34,536 bases of DNA from a virus. A program made the translations under genes and the position numbers. Shown here one piece after another: positions 14,997-22,490 of the stretch. The DNA is taken from the IMG/VR virus record IMGVR_UViG_3300028399_000022, positions 1 through 34,536 of that record. The stretch is one strand, 5' to 3'. Position 1 is the stretch's first letter. Each line of letters opens with the position of its first letter. The notes under the pieces were generated by a model. That model was not told the DNA's origin and did no database searches. It saw nothing but the letters and a program-made list of their open reading frames with translations.

Positions 14997-16469
14997 ATGG
15001 CGGAGATCCTGCGGATCGTAATGGAGCGGCCGGAGGGAGGCTCGGAGACGATTGATCTCCTCTCCGGCGCGCTGCATCTGGAGATGGATGGCTGGGAGAT
15101 GCTGGAGCCGGAGATGCGCCGGCCTCGGCCATTCGGGGGACCACCCCTGCCCTATGAGCCGATCCGGGAGCGATTCATCCTGATAGGGGAGGGGGATCGG
15201 GAGCAGATCCGGGCCAGGATCCGGCAGATTGATCGGGCCCTGGAGCTCCTGCGACAGAGGCGCAGCGACAACTGGAATCAATGGCAGATATGGCTGGAGG
15301 CCTGGACCGAGGGGGAGGGCGATGATGGGCTCGATCCGCCGACGCCATTCCCCAGGCGGGCCTATCTGATTGATGGCAGCGCCGCCCGATTCCCTGCCCG
15401 CCAAGGAACCTTCTCACCGCTGCTCCATCGGCAGGCGGAGCGGATGATCCTGATCCTGGCCCGGATGCCATTTTGGGAGAGCTACGCCCAGCAGCAGGTC
15501 TACAATCCGAGCCAGGCGAATGCGCCATACAATCCCGGCCCATCGCTATGGGGCGGGATGCACAATCTGAGCACGATCCCCGGCACGGCGCCGGCCCGGA
15601 TCGAGCGGATCAGAATGATCAATGACGAATCCAATACCGGCAATCTCAACGAGCTATGGTGCGGGATTTGGACCGACCATACCCGAACGAGCCCCAACTT
15701 TGACCCAATCCTCGAACTGGAGAACGGGGCGCCGGGCACCGATACCGCATCCCAGGCGTCCTCGACGGCGAGTGGCGGCTACGCGATGCGCACCGACTTC
15801 GCCACCACGACATCGGAGGCGATGCGGGTGCAATTCCGGATCTCCCAGGCGGCCGGCGACACTGCGGCCTATTTCGGGCGCTACCTGCTCCTGCTCCGAG
15901 CCCGATGCAGCGACAGCGCCACGCAGGCCGTGGCCAGGATGCGCTACGGCGACCTCAATAGCAGCTCCCGAATCTACGGGAGCTACGTGGAGATCTCCGG
16001 CGTGGATTGGCGGCTCTACGAGATGGGGGAGATCGGGCTGCCCCCGGGCCGCATTCCGCTATCCAGCTATGATCCCTCCCAGGTGGCCATCGAGCTGCTC
16101 GCGGAGCGGACGGCCGGCTCCGGGGCGCTCGAATGGGATGCAATCCTCATGATGCCCAGCCAGCACATGATCCATCTCTGGGATCTCGATCTCCGCCCTA
16201 GGGGCGGAGGATATGCGCCGTCGGCGACCGTAGAGACGCTGCCCGATGGGAGCACCACGGCCCGGCACATCCGAGGACCGGCCGGATCCAGCGCCCCGGA
16301 CTACGCGACGGCCCTCGATGCCCGCCAGTGGTGGCTGCCCACGGAGCATTCGCTGAAATTGGTGTTCGCCGGCCAGCGGGCCGGCCTGCACGATCTCAAT
16401 GATGCTATTGATCTAGAATTTTTCTATCGCCATCGCTGGCGCTCCTACAAGGATCCCAATTATCCCTGA
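14997..16469 (+). CDS. Distal tail (Dit-like) protein
   Basis: A 490-residue protein right after the tape measure, where Dit is normally encoded. The N-terminal ~160 residues (GGSETIDLLSGALHLEMDGWEMLEPEM; REQIRARIRQIDRALELLRQRR; RAYLIDGSAAR) suggest the ring-forming domain. The remainder is beta-rich with a jelly-roll or carbohydrate-binding look (NLNELWCGIWTDH; VQFRISQAAGD; DWRLYEMGEIGLPPGRIPL), like Dit proteins with extra binding domains. The assignment rests on position and overall pattern. Confidence 0.65.
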   Translation: MAEILRIVMERPEGGSETIDLLSGALHLEMDGWEMLEPEMRRPRPFGGPPLPYEPIRERFILIGEGDREQIRARIRQIDRALELLRQRRSDNWNQWQIWLEAWTEGEGDDGLDPPTPFPRRAYLIDGSAARFPARQGTFSPLLHRQAERMILILARMPFWESYAQQQVYNPSQANAPYNPGPSLWGGMHNLSTIPGTAPARIERIRMINDESNTGNLNELWCGIWTDHTRTSPNFDPILELENGAPGTDTASQASSTASGGYAMRTDFATTTSEAMRVQFRISQAAGDTAAYFGRYLLLLRARCSDSATQAVARMRYGDLNSSSRIYGSYVEISGVDWRLYEMGEIGLPPGRIPLSSYDPSQVAIELLAERTAGSGALEWDAILMMPSQHMIHLWDLDLRPRGGGYAPSATVETLPDGSTTARHIRGPAGSSAPDYATALDARQWWLPTEHSLKLVFAGQRAGLHDLNDAIDLEFFYRHRWRSYKDPNYP

Positions 16470-16477
16470 TAGATGCG

Positions 16478-17530
16478 ATGATTGAGCCCATCTCCCTCCG
16501 CCTGCTGAATCGCCAGGGCAAATTCGCCCTGGATCTCTCCCCATATCTGGATCGCTGGGAGCGATCCATCCGCCTCCAGGGCGGATTCTGGATCGGCTCC
16601 CTCCAGATGGAGGGAGACACGACGCAGCTCAGCGATCTCCACTACTCCATCCTGGGCTGGGAGATCGAGGAACGGGCCGGCGGGGAGACGACCTGGGAGG
16701 GGATCATCTATGAGATGGATCTGGCGGCGGCCGGCGGCACCCGCCGCCTCTCCCTGGATTATCTGGCCAACGCCGTGAAGGCCGCCTACATAGATGAATC
16801 GAATGTGGCCGGAGAGACGGGCTGGGCAACGGATGATAGGAGCATCGGCCTCTATGGCAGGAAGGAGGAGATCATCACGCTGGATAATGCCTCGACGACG
16901 AATGCCGAGGCCCTCCGAGACGCCTACCTGCTCCAGAATGCCTGGCCGTGGCCGCGCCCGGTCCGGGTAGGCGGCCGGCAGGGGCCGGCCGCCCTGACCA
17001 TCCGGGCCTGCGGGTGGGTGTTTACGGCCAATTGGCGCTACACGACAACGGATGATGGGGGCACCGGCCCCATCTCCGATTGGATCCGCTCCATCGTGGC
17101 CACGGATTGCGAATTCATCTCGGAGGGGAAAATCGAGAGCAATTCACTCCAGATCAAACGGGCCCTCTCCGTGCCTACGCGGGCCTGGGATCTGATGCTC
17201 CAATTGGCCGAGCTGGGGGATGGATCGTGGCCCTGGAGGATCTGGGTAGATGTGGGCCGGCGCCTCTACTATCGCCGGCTGGACACCTCCCCCAGCTACC
17301 TCCTGCGGGAGGACGGGATCCACGATCTGGGCGGGGGGCATCAGGCCGTGTTGCCGTATCGTGCCCGGCCCGGCATACTACGCGACGCCGTGTACCCCGT
17401 GCGGAGGGGCGGCCCGGCCAATCCATTCCTGCAGGACGGCCGGGATCTGCTGATCGAGGAGGTTCAGGTGCGGGGGGGGGAGCTGATCCTCAAGCCGGCC
17501 GATTTCGATCCCCTGGAGGTGGCTCTATGA
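16478..17530 (+). CDS. Baseplate hub / tail-associated protein
   Basis: A 350-residue protein following the Dit-like gene. It opens with LRLLNRQGKFALDLSPYLDRWERSIRLQGGF and continues GWEIEERAGGETTWEGIIYEMDLA, resembling the first domain of gp27/Tal-like hubs (a surface definition followed by a beta barrel). It ends with GGELILKPADFDPLEVAL. No peptidoglycan hydrolase motif is visible. The first ATG (16473) meets a stop after two codons, so 16478 is used. The stop overlaps the fibre start by 4 bases. Confidence 0.6.
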   Translation: MIEPISLRLLNRQGKFALDLSPYLDRWERSIRLQGGFWIGSLQMEGDTTQLSDLHYSILGWEIEERAGGETTWEGIIYEMDLAAAGGTRRLSLDYLANAVKAAYIDESNVAGETGWATDDRSIGLYGRKEEIITLDNASTTNAEALRDAYLLQNAWPWPRPVRVGGRQGPAALTIRACGWVFTANWRYTTTDDGGTGPISDWIRSIVATDCEFISEGKIESNSLQIKRALSVPTRAWDLMLQLAELGDGSWPWRIWVDVGRRLYYRRLDTSPSYLLREDGIHDLGGGHQAVLPYRARPGILRDAVYPVRRGGPANPFLQDGRDLLIEEVQVRGGELILKPADFDPLEVAL

Positions 17531-18912
17531 GGCGGCGATCCCTGGGCGGGCGGAATGCGGAGCTAGATGCCATCCGGCTCCGTGTGCTGCTGAATCAGGT
17601 GGCCCAGCCTCAGACACCCGTGGACCACGGGAGCCTGCAGGGGCTGGGGGACGATGACCACACGCAATACGTACACGTTTCCGTGGCGCGTACTGTCTCC
17701 GCCCAACACACATTCAATCCCTCGGCGGCCGGCGCGCCATTCCTCCTGGGAGCCAATGCCCAGGGGCAATTGGTAGCCGGCTTCAATGCCGATCAATTGG
17801 ATGGCTACGAGGGAGCGGATTTCGCCCTGGCCGGGCACAACCACGATCACGGGGGATTGCAGGGGCTGGGGGACGACGATCACACGCAATACGTACACGT
17901 TTCCGTGGGGCGCACCATCTCTGCCCAGCACACATTCAATCCCTCGGCGGCCGGCGCGCCATTCCTCCTAGGAGCCAATGCCCAGGGGCAATTGGTGGCC
18001 GGATTCAACGCCGATCAATTGGATGGCTACGAGGGAGCGGATTTCGCCCTAGTCAGCCGCCAGATCATCGCCGGGGCGGGGCTGTCGGGGGGGGGCGATC
18101 TCTCGGCGGATCGCACGCTGGCGGTCCAGGTCGGCCCCTGGATGGGAATAGCCAATGATCGCGTGCAGTGGGAGCCGTCTCAGTTCCTGGCCGTCCCGGG
18201 TGGCTCCGGGAGGCCGGAGACCGCCTCGTCCCTGGCAGGCGCGATCTCCATCGTGCAGGATGGCGGGGTGGTTCTGGTGCCGCCATCCACATCGCCCCTC
18301 CAGGGGGGGGTGGCCTCGGGGATTGATAAATCATTCAGCATCATCGGGATCGGCGGGCCGCTGGCTTGCCGGGTGGATCGGCCCAGCATCGAAATCAATT
18401 CGGCCTCGGCGCGGCAGGTGGCTATCGTGGGCGTGGGATTCGAGGGGAGCGGGGCGAATACGCCGGCGCTAAGCCTGAAGAACACCGGCACCTACGGCCC
18501 CGAATGGCGGCTATGGAACTGCTACATCCATAGCACGGCCACCGGGGCAGGGGGGATTGAAATCACATTCCCCGGCACGGCGATCCTCTACGGATGCGAA
18601 ATCTACGCCGCCGACGGGAACGGGCTCGCGACGATAGGGAGCGGAGCGCCCTCGATGATCCATCTCTATGGCTGCAGGATCAGGGCCACCGGCAGCTCAT
18701 CCATCATCGGGATCGCGCTGGGCTACAACACAGGGGCGGAGATCAGGGTATTTGGGGGAAGCGTCGAGGGGGGGAGCTACTCGCTCCAGGCCGATGGGGG
18801 CACGATCAGCCTATCGGGCATCCCCTATTGCCCCCAGGGATTCCAGGAGCTCAATGGGGGGAATGTGAGGGGGCGCTATCTGGATTCCCTATGGAACGAG
18901 CAGGTGGCATAA
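17527..18912 (+). CDS. Tail fibre/spike with DDDHTQY repeats and beta-helix
   Basis: A 461-residue protein beginning at the ATG that overlaps the hub stop. An N-terminal helix is followed by two ~74-residue repeats, each starting GLGDDDHTQYVHVSV and including FNPSAAGAPFLLGANAQG and GFNADQLDGYEGADFAL, a known tail-fibre repeat style. A short GLSGGGDLSADRTLAV stretch leads to a C-terminal ~240-residue region with parallel beta-helix character (SFSIIGIGG; VAIVGVGFEG; WNCYIHSTATGAGGIEITF; LYGCEIYAADGNGLATI; LYGCRIRATGS), as in tail spikes. It likely binds host surface sugars. Last gene of the late operon. Confidence 0.82.
   Translation: MRRRSLGGRNAELDAIRLRVLLNQVAQPQTPVDHGSLQGLGDDDHTQYVHVSVARTVSAQHTFNPSAAGAPFLLGANAQGQLVAGFNADQLDGYEGADFALAGHNHDHGGLQGLGDDDHTQYVHVSVGRTISAQHTFNPSAAGAPFLLGANAQGQLVAGFNADQLDGYEGADFALVSRQIIAGAGLSGGGDLSADRTLAVQVGPWMGIANDRVQWEPSQFLAVPGGSGRPETASSLAGAISIVQDGGVVLVPPSTSPLQGGVASGIDKSFSIIGIGGPLACRVDRPSIEINSASARQVAIVGVGFEGSGANTPALSLKNTGTYGPEWRLWNCYIHSTATGAGGIEITFPGTAILYGCEIYAADGNGLATIGSGAPSMIHLYGCRIRATGSSSIIGIALGYNTGAEIRVFGGSVEGGSYSLQADGGTISLSGIPYCPQGFQELNGGNVRGRYLDSLWNEQVA
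17637..18051 (+). repeat. 222-bp in-frame tandem duplication in tail fibre
   Basis: Two copies start at 17637 and 17859 (offset 222 bp, 74 codons) and are nearly identical through the GADFAL motif. Differences are mostly synonymous. In-frame fibre duplications change reach and avidity without breaking folding. Confidence 0.9.
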
Positions 18913-18934
18913 AAAAGGCCCCCGCCCGGGGGCC
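18911..18934 (-). terminator. Intrinsic terminator for the leftward operon
   Basis: On the - strand the stem GGCCCCC / GGGGGCC (18917-18934) with loop GGGC is followed by six T (18916-18911). It ends transcription of the leftward genes starting at 21419. Confidence 0.88.
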
Positions 18935-18950
18935 TGTTCGCGCGCAAACA
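18935..18950. promoter_or_regulatory. parS-like palindrome, copy 2
   Basis: TGTTCGCGCGCAAACA, one base from a perfect palindrome. It lies exactly between two opposing terminators and close to the ribbon-helix-helix/zinc gene at 18979-19329. It may be bound by the ParB-like protein or by one of the RHH proteins. Confidence 0.55.
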
Positions 18951-18953
18951 ACG

Positions 18954-18979
18954 GGGGGGCCTCATCGAGGCCCCCCTTT
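18954..18979 (+). terminator. Intrinsic terminator for the late operon
   Basis: The stem GGGGGGCCTC (18954-18963), loop ATC and GAGGCCCCCC (18967-18976) are followed by TTT. It ends + strand transcription after the tail fibre and faces the leftward terminator at 18911. Confidence 0.82.
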
Positions 18980-19329
18980 CATTCCTCGTCGCCCTCCGGG
19001 GGCACGCGGAATAGCCCCCGGAGGCAGCGATGGCACAGGATCAGAGACGAATCCGGCTCATCGGGATAGATCTCCGGCTCCCCGCCGTAGGCGGGGCCGA
19101 AGATGGCGATGGCATAGGCGGGCCTCCCACAGCGATCGCAGGCGGCCCCCTCCCGATCCAGGGGGATGAATCCCCAGGGGGCCCATCCTACGGGCTCGAG
19201 GAGGCCAGCCTGGCGGGCCAAAGCGGCGATGGCCCGCCTAATCGTTTCCACCAGCGACCAGCCGTTTTGGTTGGCCAGCCGGAGGAGGAGGGAATCCGTT
19301 TGCGCGTCTAGGGAGAAGGTGCGCTTCAT
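18979..19329 (-). CDS. Ribbon-helix-helix plus zinc-ribbon regulator
   Basis: A 116-residue protein. The N-terminal MKRTFSLDAQTDSLLLRLANQNGWSLVETIRRAIAAL fits a CopG/Arc-type RHH DNA-binding fold. A C-terminal part follows with two Cys pairs, CDRC (~72-75) and LCHRC (~102-106), likely one zinc site. The end is acidic (PPEGDEE). The ATG at 19329 has a GGAGGGG site upstream. The architecture repeats that of the gene at 30192-30500, so the two may be paralogues. Last gene of the leftward operon, hence possibly an autoregulator. Confidence 0.68.
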   Translation of the reverse strand: MKRTFSLDAQTDSLLLRLANQNGWSLVETIRRAIAALARQAGLLEPVGWAPWGFIPLDREGAACDRCGRPAYAIAIFGPAYGGEPEIYPDEPDSSLILCHRCLRGLFRVPPEGDEE

Positions 19330-19330
19330 T

Positions 19331-19678
19331 TTATAACACCCCCTCCCAGCCGCAGGCGCACACGGCGCGCCGGCCGCTGGCCAGGCCGGGATGGGTGCAG
19401 TGGATCGGGCACCCGTAGGTGTCGGCCTCGACCCCACCATTGGTGGGGATGGGCCGGCAGGTGCACCCATCCTGCCGGAACCAACGGCACACCCCCACCA
19501 CCTCCTCCGTGCCCCCTGGAGGGCACTCATTGAGCGTCCATCCGGTGCCGATAGTCCGATAGCGGCGGGCGCGGGCGCGGTCCTCCCGCACCCAGATGAT
19601 GCGGGGGCCGTTAGGCACCTGGTAATAGGTGCCTGGTCCTGTCCATTCAATGAACTCATCAAGCCCAATCATCCTCAT
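19331..19678 (-). CDS. Cysteine-rich small protein, unknown
   Basis: A 115-residue protein. The start ATG at 19678 has AAAGGAG 8 bases upstream; an ATG at 19672 is the alternative. The N-terminal half (IEWTGPGTYYQVPNGPRIIWVRED) looks like a small beta domain. The C-terminal half has at least seven Cys and His (VCRWFRQDGCTCRPIP; GCPIHCTHPGL; CACGWEG), so it probably binds zinc. I do not recognise the family. It ends one base before the next start. Confidence 0.6.
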   Translation of the reverse strand: MRMIGLDEFIEWTGPGTYYQVPNGPRIIWVREDRARARRYRTIGTGWTLNECPPGGTEEVVGVCRWFRQDGCTCRPIPTNGGVEADTYGCPIHCTHPGLASGRRAVCACGWEGVL

Positions 19679-19695
19679 CTCATCCTCTCCTTTCG

Positions 19696-20241
19696 CTAGC
19701 CCCCGGTCCGGGCGGCTTTGGGATACACCAGCCTGACGTACTCTCCCCCGATCTTCGCGCGCCAGGCGAAGGCGGCGGCTTCCTGGTGAAGGTTCACGCC
19801 GGCCCTCCACGCCCGCCATCCCCGCCGGAACGCGCCCTCCACGTAGAGGCGGAGATGGGAGAATTCCGCCACGATGATCCCCGCGTTCGTGAGATCGTAC
19901 AGCCATACCCGGCGCGGGAGATTGACCCTGGCTTCTACCTCGTATGCCTCCCTCCCGGCGGGATACTGTATGCTCCCCTGTACCTCCGCGGCGGGGATGG
20001 GCTCCAGGTAGATGTCAATCCATCCGAACCTCCACCGCCGCGCGTGGGTCGCGGCGAGGAGCGTCAGGAAGGCCCGATGCTCCTCCTCGGATCCCCGCTT
20101 CATGGGGATCCACTTCTCCTCCTCCTCGTCCTGAGCGATGTTCCGCTCTATGGTTCCCGATGGGGGGAGGCGCAGGCCCAGGAACCGGAATACCACATCG
20201 TGGTATTCCTTCAAGAATACCTCCCAGAACACGTCATTCAT
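19696..20241 (-). CDS. Hypothetical protein, 181 aa
   Basis: The start is chosen at the second of two ATGs (20244, 20241) because it is better spaced from AAGGAGG. Features are an acidic N-terminal helix (FWEVFLKEYHDVVFRFLG), DEEEEKWIP, an Arg/Trp-rich core (ATHARRWRFGWIDIYLEPIPA), YEVEARVNLPRRVWLYDLTNAGIIVAEFSHLRLYVEG, and a basic C-terminus. This could be a mixed alpha/beta domain with a long sheet. No motif is recognised. It is flanked upstream by repeat copy A and is part of the 21419 operon. Confidence 0.6.
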   Translation of the reverse strand: MNDVFWEVFLKEYHDVVFRFLGLRLPPSGTIERNIAQDEEEEKWIPMKRGSEEEHRAFLTLLAATHARRWRFGWIDIYLEPIPAAEVQGSIQYPAGREAYEVEARVNLPRRVWLYDLTNAGIIVAEFSHLRLYVEGAFRRGWRAWRAGVNLHQEAAAFAWRAKIGGEYVRLVYPKAARTGG

Positions 20242-20260
20242 CATTCCCTCCTTGCCCGGG

Positions 20261-20386
20261 GGGCGGGGGCGGCTTTCCCCTCCGAGGGGAGGCCGGGGGG
20301 GCAGCGGGCCGGTGCAGCCCCTCTGTCGGCCGGCCTCCCCTCGGAGAGGGGGGAGGGGCGGCGAGAGCAAGCGCCCCTCCCCGAGG
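20261..20386. repeat. Palindromic intergenic repeat, copy A
   Basis: A 126-bp GC-rich element with a 16-bp perfect inverted repeat: TCCGAGGGGAGGCCGG (20281-20296) and CCGGCCTCCCCTCGGA (20330-20345). Copy B at 20769-20892 differs by two substitutions and two single-base indels. It sits exactly between two genes of the leftward operon and would form a long hairpin in the mRNA. Confidence 0.9.
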
Positions 20387-20388
20387 AC

Positions 20389-20733
20389 CTACTCGATCTC
20401 CCTAATCTCTAGGATCTGGCGTAATCGCGGCTCAACGCTCTCCAGGACAACCACCTCGCATCCAGGCACGGTCACCACCTCGCCTCCAGGCAGGCTGACC
20501 CTCCGGGATCGCCAGAGCAGATGGGTGTGCATGGTGGGCCGGTGCCGGCACCCCTTGGGGCATTCCTGGATCTCCCCGTGGCCGCTGAGGCGGGCCCTGA
20601 TGTCAATGATTCGCCCTCTCCTCCCCTGTCTCTCCTCAATCGTCGAGATCGGGGAGGCGTCGGCAAGGTCGGGGCGGTACGTGAACCACTCCCCATCATT
20701 TCTGATCCACCACTGCCCTAGGAACAGTCCCAC
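20389..20733 (-). CDS. Hypothetical protein, 114 aa
   Basis: The GTG start at 20733 has AAAGGAG 8 bases upstream. The protein begins MGLFLGQWWIRNDGEWFTYRPDLADASPIS, has a basic/Cys middle (HGEIQECPKGCRHRPTMHTHLLWRSRR) that might bind a metal (C, C, H, H, H), and ends in a beta/helix segment (GGEVVTVPGCEVVVLES...LRQILEIREIE). Repeats A and B flank it on both sides, which makes it look like a cassette. Function unknown. Confidence 0.6.
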   Translation of the reverse strand: MGLFLGQWWIRNDGEWFTYRPDLADASPISTIEERQGRRGRIIDIRARLSGHGEIQECPKGCRHRPTMHTHLLWRSRRVSLPGGEVVTVPGCEVVVLESVEPRLRQILEIREIE

Positions 20734-20768
20734 TGCGCACTCTCCTTTCGCTAGCCCCCGGCCCTGGC

Positions 20769-20892
20769 GGGCGGGGGCGGCTTCCCCTCCGAGGGGAGGC
20801 CGGGGGGGCGGCGGGCCGGTGCGGCCCCTCTGTCGGCCGGCCTCCCCTCGGAGAGGGGGGAGGGGCGGCGAGAGCAGCGCCCCTCCCCGAGG
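20769..20892. repeat. Palindromic intergenic repeat, copy B
   Basis: A 124-bp near-copy of 20261-20386, with arms at 20788-20803 and 20837-20852. Its right edge abuts the end of the 20899 gene. On its left, the ~20 bases carrying the ribosome site of the next gene (CTCCTTTCGCTAGCCCCCGG on +) are also found at 19687-19706. Confidence 0.9.
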
Positions 20893-20898
20893 GGGGGG

Positions 20899-21105
20899 CT
20901 ACAGCCCCCACTCCTGCTTGATGCTCTCTTTCATCCGCCACCCGAATTCCCGCTTGCAGCGGATCCACGATTTCTGATTGACATCCCAAATCGCCTGGCC
21001 TGCGTTCCGTGGGCCAACCTCGGTGAAATAGATTCGGTGATGGTTGCCCTTCCTCCATTCCCGTGCCCGCACTAGGATGTTCCCGATTCTCGCTTCTTGC
21101 TTCAT
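20899..21105 (-). CDS. Small basic protein, 68 aa
   Basis: The ATG at 21105 is preceded by AAGGAGG (8-base spacing). The sequence (GNILVRAREWRKGNHHRIYFTEVGP...AIWDVNQKSWI..KREFGWRMKESIKQEWGL) is compact, aromatic and basic, typical of small early phage proteins that bind nucleic acid or host proteins. No family recognised. It lies between the ART-like gene and repeat copy B. Confidence 0.6.
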   Translation of the reverse strand: MKQEARIGNILVRAREWRKGNHHRIYFTEVGPRNAGQAIWDVNQKSWIRCKREFGWRMKESIKQEWGL

Positions 21106-21128
21106 CCCTCTTTCCTCCTTGGCTCATC

Positions 21129-21419
21129 TTAGATGATTCGCTCCCACCATGCCTGGGCATTCAGCTCATCGGCCCAGGCGTAGAAATGCGTTGAGTTACC
21201 GTCATCGAACTCGTATGCCTCGACCCCCTCGAGGTGCACGGCGACAACAACATCACCGTAGAGGAGAGCCTCCTCGACATCATCGGTCAAGTAGACAACC
21301 CCTCCCTCCTCGAGGGGAGTCCGGGAGATCGTGAATTCGGTTATGGGGCTCCCCCTAAATCCCTCTGCCTGAATGCATTCCCAGGCGTTTTCTGTCGTTC
21401 CGTGGTATAGGGTTTTCAT
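21129..21419 (-). CDS. ADP-ribosyltransferase-fold-like protein
   Basis: A 96-residue protein, first gene after the promoter at 21499-21471. It begins MKTLYHGTTENAWECIQAEGF (His7 in the LYHGT position typical of ART/PARP/KptA-type folds) and continues GGVVYLTDDVEEALLYGDVVVAVHLEG (Tyr43 in VYLT, a second Tyr54 before GD), which matches the H-Y part of the H-Y-E signature. The third catalytic residue is not clear; Glu70, Glu85 or Glu93 are candidates. Phages use ARTs to modify host RNA polymerase or ribosomal proteins, and related folds also serve in toxins. Here that is inference. It could be an inactive ART-like domain. An upstream ATG is less well placed. Confidence 0.5.
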   Translation of the reverse strand: MKTLYHGTTENAWECIQAEGFRGSPITEFTISRTPLEEGGVVYLTDDVEEALLYGDVVVAVHLEGVEAYEFDDGNSTHFYAWADELNAQAWWERII

Positions 21420-21470
21420 ATCCCTCTCTCCGTCTCTCCGTCTGTGTTTTCCGTCCGCCTTACGCCCCAT

Positions 21471-21499
21471 ATTATACAGGATAATGCCATATTTGTCAA
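21471..21499 (-). promoter_or_regulatory. Consensus sigma-70 promoter (leftward operon 2)
   Basis: On the - strand: TTGACA (21499-21494), 17-base spacer, TATAAT (21476-21471). Both boxes are perfect consensus. Predicted start is near 21464, about 45 bases before the ART-like ATG. The surrounding DNA is AT-rich compared with the rest. Confidence 0.93.
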
Positions 21500-21510
21500 G
21501 CCCCCAAACC

Positions 21511-21540
21511 TTAAAAATCCGGCATTCGCCGGATTTTTAA
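21511..21540. terminator. Bidirectional intrinsic terminator
   Basis: A perfect 13-bp stem TTAAAAATCCGGC / GCCGGATTTTTAA around ATTC. A- and T-runs on both sides make it work on either strand. It ends the leftward operon whose last gene is 21559-21798 and insulates the promoter just downstream. Confidence 0.93.
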
Positions 21541-21558
21541 CCAATTTCTAACCATTCT

Positions 21559-21798
21559 CTAACCTTCGATCTCCCCCAGCCAGAAGTGGTGGGGAGGGAT
21601 GTTGGGGGCGCCGACGACCCGCACCCCCTGGACCTCAATCTCCGGGCGGTCCAGGTGGGCGGCATTGATGTAGCAGATGTCGGGGGGGCGGCCGAATTTG
21701 CCCCGATAGCGCCGGGCGGCGGCCAGCACCTTCTCCCGCAGATTGCGGTCCCGGCGGCTGTCCACCCACATCCATCCGGCGCGGATCAACATGGCCAT
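21559..21798 (-). CDS. Small hypothetical protein, 79 aa
   Basis: It starts at 21798, directly after the HAD gene stop (21799), so it is probably translationally coupled. The sequence is MAMLIRAGWMWVDSRRDRNLREKVLAAARRY..KFGRPPDICYINAAH with a C-terminal EVQGVRVVGAPNIPPHHFWLGE. It looks like a small alpha/beta domain with a conserved-looking PPDICYIN turn. Function unknown. Last gene before the terminator. Confidence 0.62.
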   Translation of the reverse strand: MAMLIRAGWMWVDSRRDRNLREKVLAAARRYRGKFGRPPDICYINAAHLDRPEIEVQGVRVVGAPNIPPHHFWLGEIEG

Positions 21799-22485
21799 TC
21801 ATCCTCCCTCCCCGGCCAGGATTGCCTGGATCCTGGCCACGATCTCGAGGGCCCGCCTGGCAGGGGCCGGATTGGGGCCGCATTGCCAGGCGGGATCCCA
21901 GCCATCAGGCCCCTCGGCTGCGATCTCCCCCCAGATCCGCTCCAGGCAGAGGATGGCCTCCCGCCCGAAAAATTCCGCCGCGTCCTCATAGCGGATGCCG
22001 GCGGCTGCGGCGGCTGCCTCATCCTCCGGGCGATCGCCGATCATCAGCGCCTCCTCGGCCGGGCAGCCGAAATCCCGCAGGGCCTGCAGGATCATCCCCG
22101 GCTCGGGCTTGCGCCAATCCCGATTCCAGCGGGGATCCTGCCAGCTGTACGGCGGGAGCGGCCCCCATCGGCCATCTCTGGAGCAATATGAGAATGCCGC
22201 ATAGATCCTGAGCTCCCGCTGCCGGAGAGCTAGGATCTGCTCGGCGATGTGTCGCAGTCGGGTCTCCGCCTGCTCGGGGGTGGGGAGGCCGGATGGATTG
22301 CCCCATCCCTCGGCCTCCATCCAGTAGCGGAGGCCGACACCGCCCTGGTTACTGGCCAGGGCGACGCCGACCTCGGCCGGGAGCCGGGCGAAGAATGGGG
22401 CTCGGGCAGGCAGGAGATCCTCCTTGAATGAAGGCACCAGCGTGCCGTCAACGTCGAAGATCAAGAGCGTTGGCCACTCCAGCAC
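21799..22485 (-). CDS. HAD-superfamily phosphatase
   Basis: A 228-residue hydrolase with all four HAD motifs: DVDGT (D11, D13), SNQGG (S45), RKPEPG (K126) and GDRPEDE (150-156). The set, with SNQGG and a short cap containing CSRDG, resembles the HisB/PNKP-phosphatase branch, which removes phosphates from small molecules or DNA 3' ends. The GTG start at 22485 is 8 bases after GGAGGAG. In a phage early operon next to a DNA translocase, a nucleic-acid or nucleotide phosphatase role is plausible but not shown. Confidence 0.85.
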   Translation of the reverse strand: MLEWPTLLIFDVDGTLVPSFKEDLLPARAPFFARLPAEVGVALASNQGGVGLRYWMEAEGWGNPSGLPTPEQAETRLRHIAEQILALRQRELRIYAAFSYCSRDGRWGPLPPYSWQDPRWNRDWRKPEPGMILQALRDFGCPAEEALMIGDRPEDEAAAAAAGIRYEDAAEFFGREAILCLERIWGEIAAEGPDGWDPAWQCGPNPAPARRALEIVARIQAILAGEGG

Positions 22486-22490
22486 TATTA

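Noticed and set aside
19741-19760. Fourth copy of the parS-like palindrome (CTTCGCGCGCCAGG)
   Set aside because: Only the left half resembles the motif; the right arm does not match.
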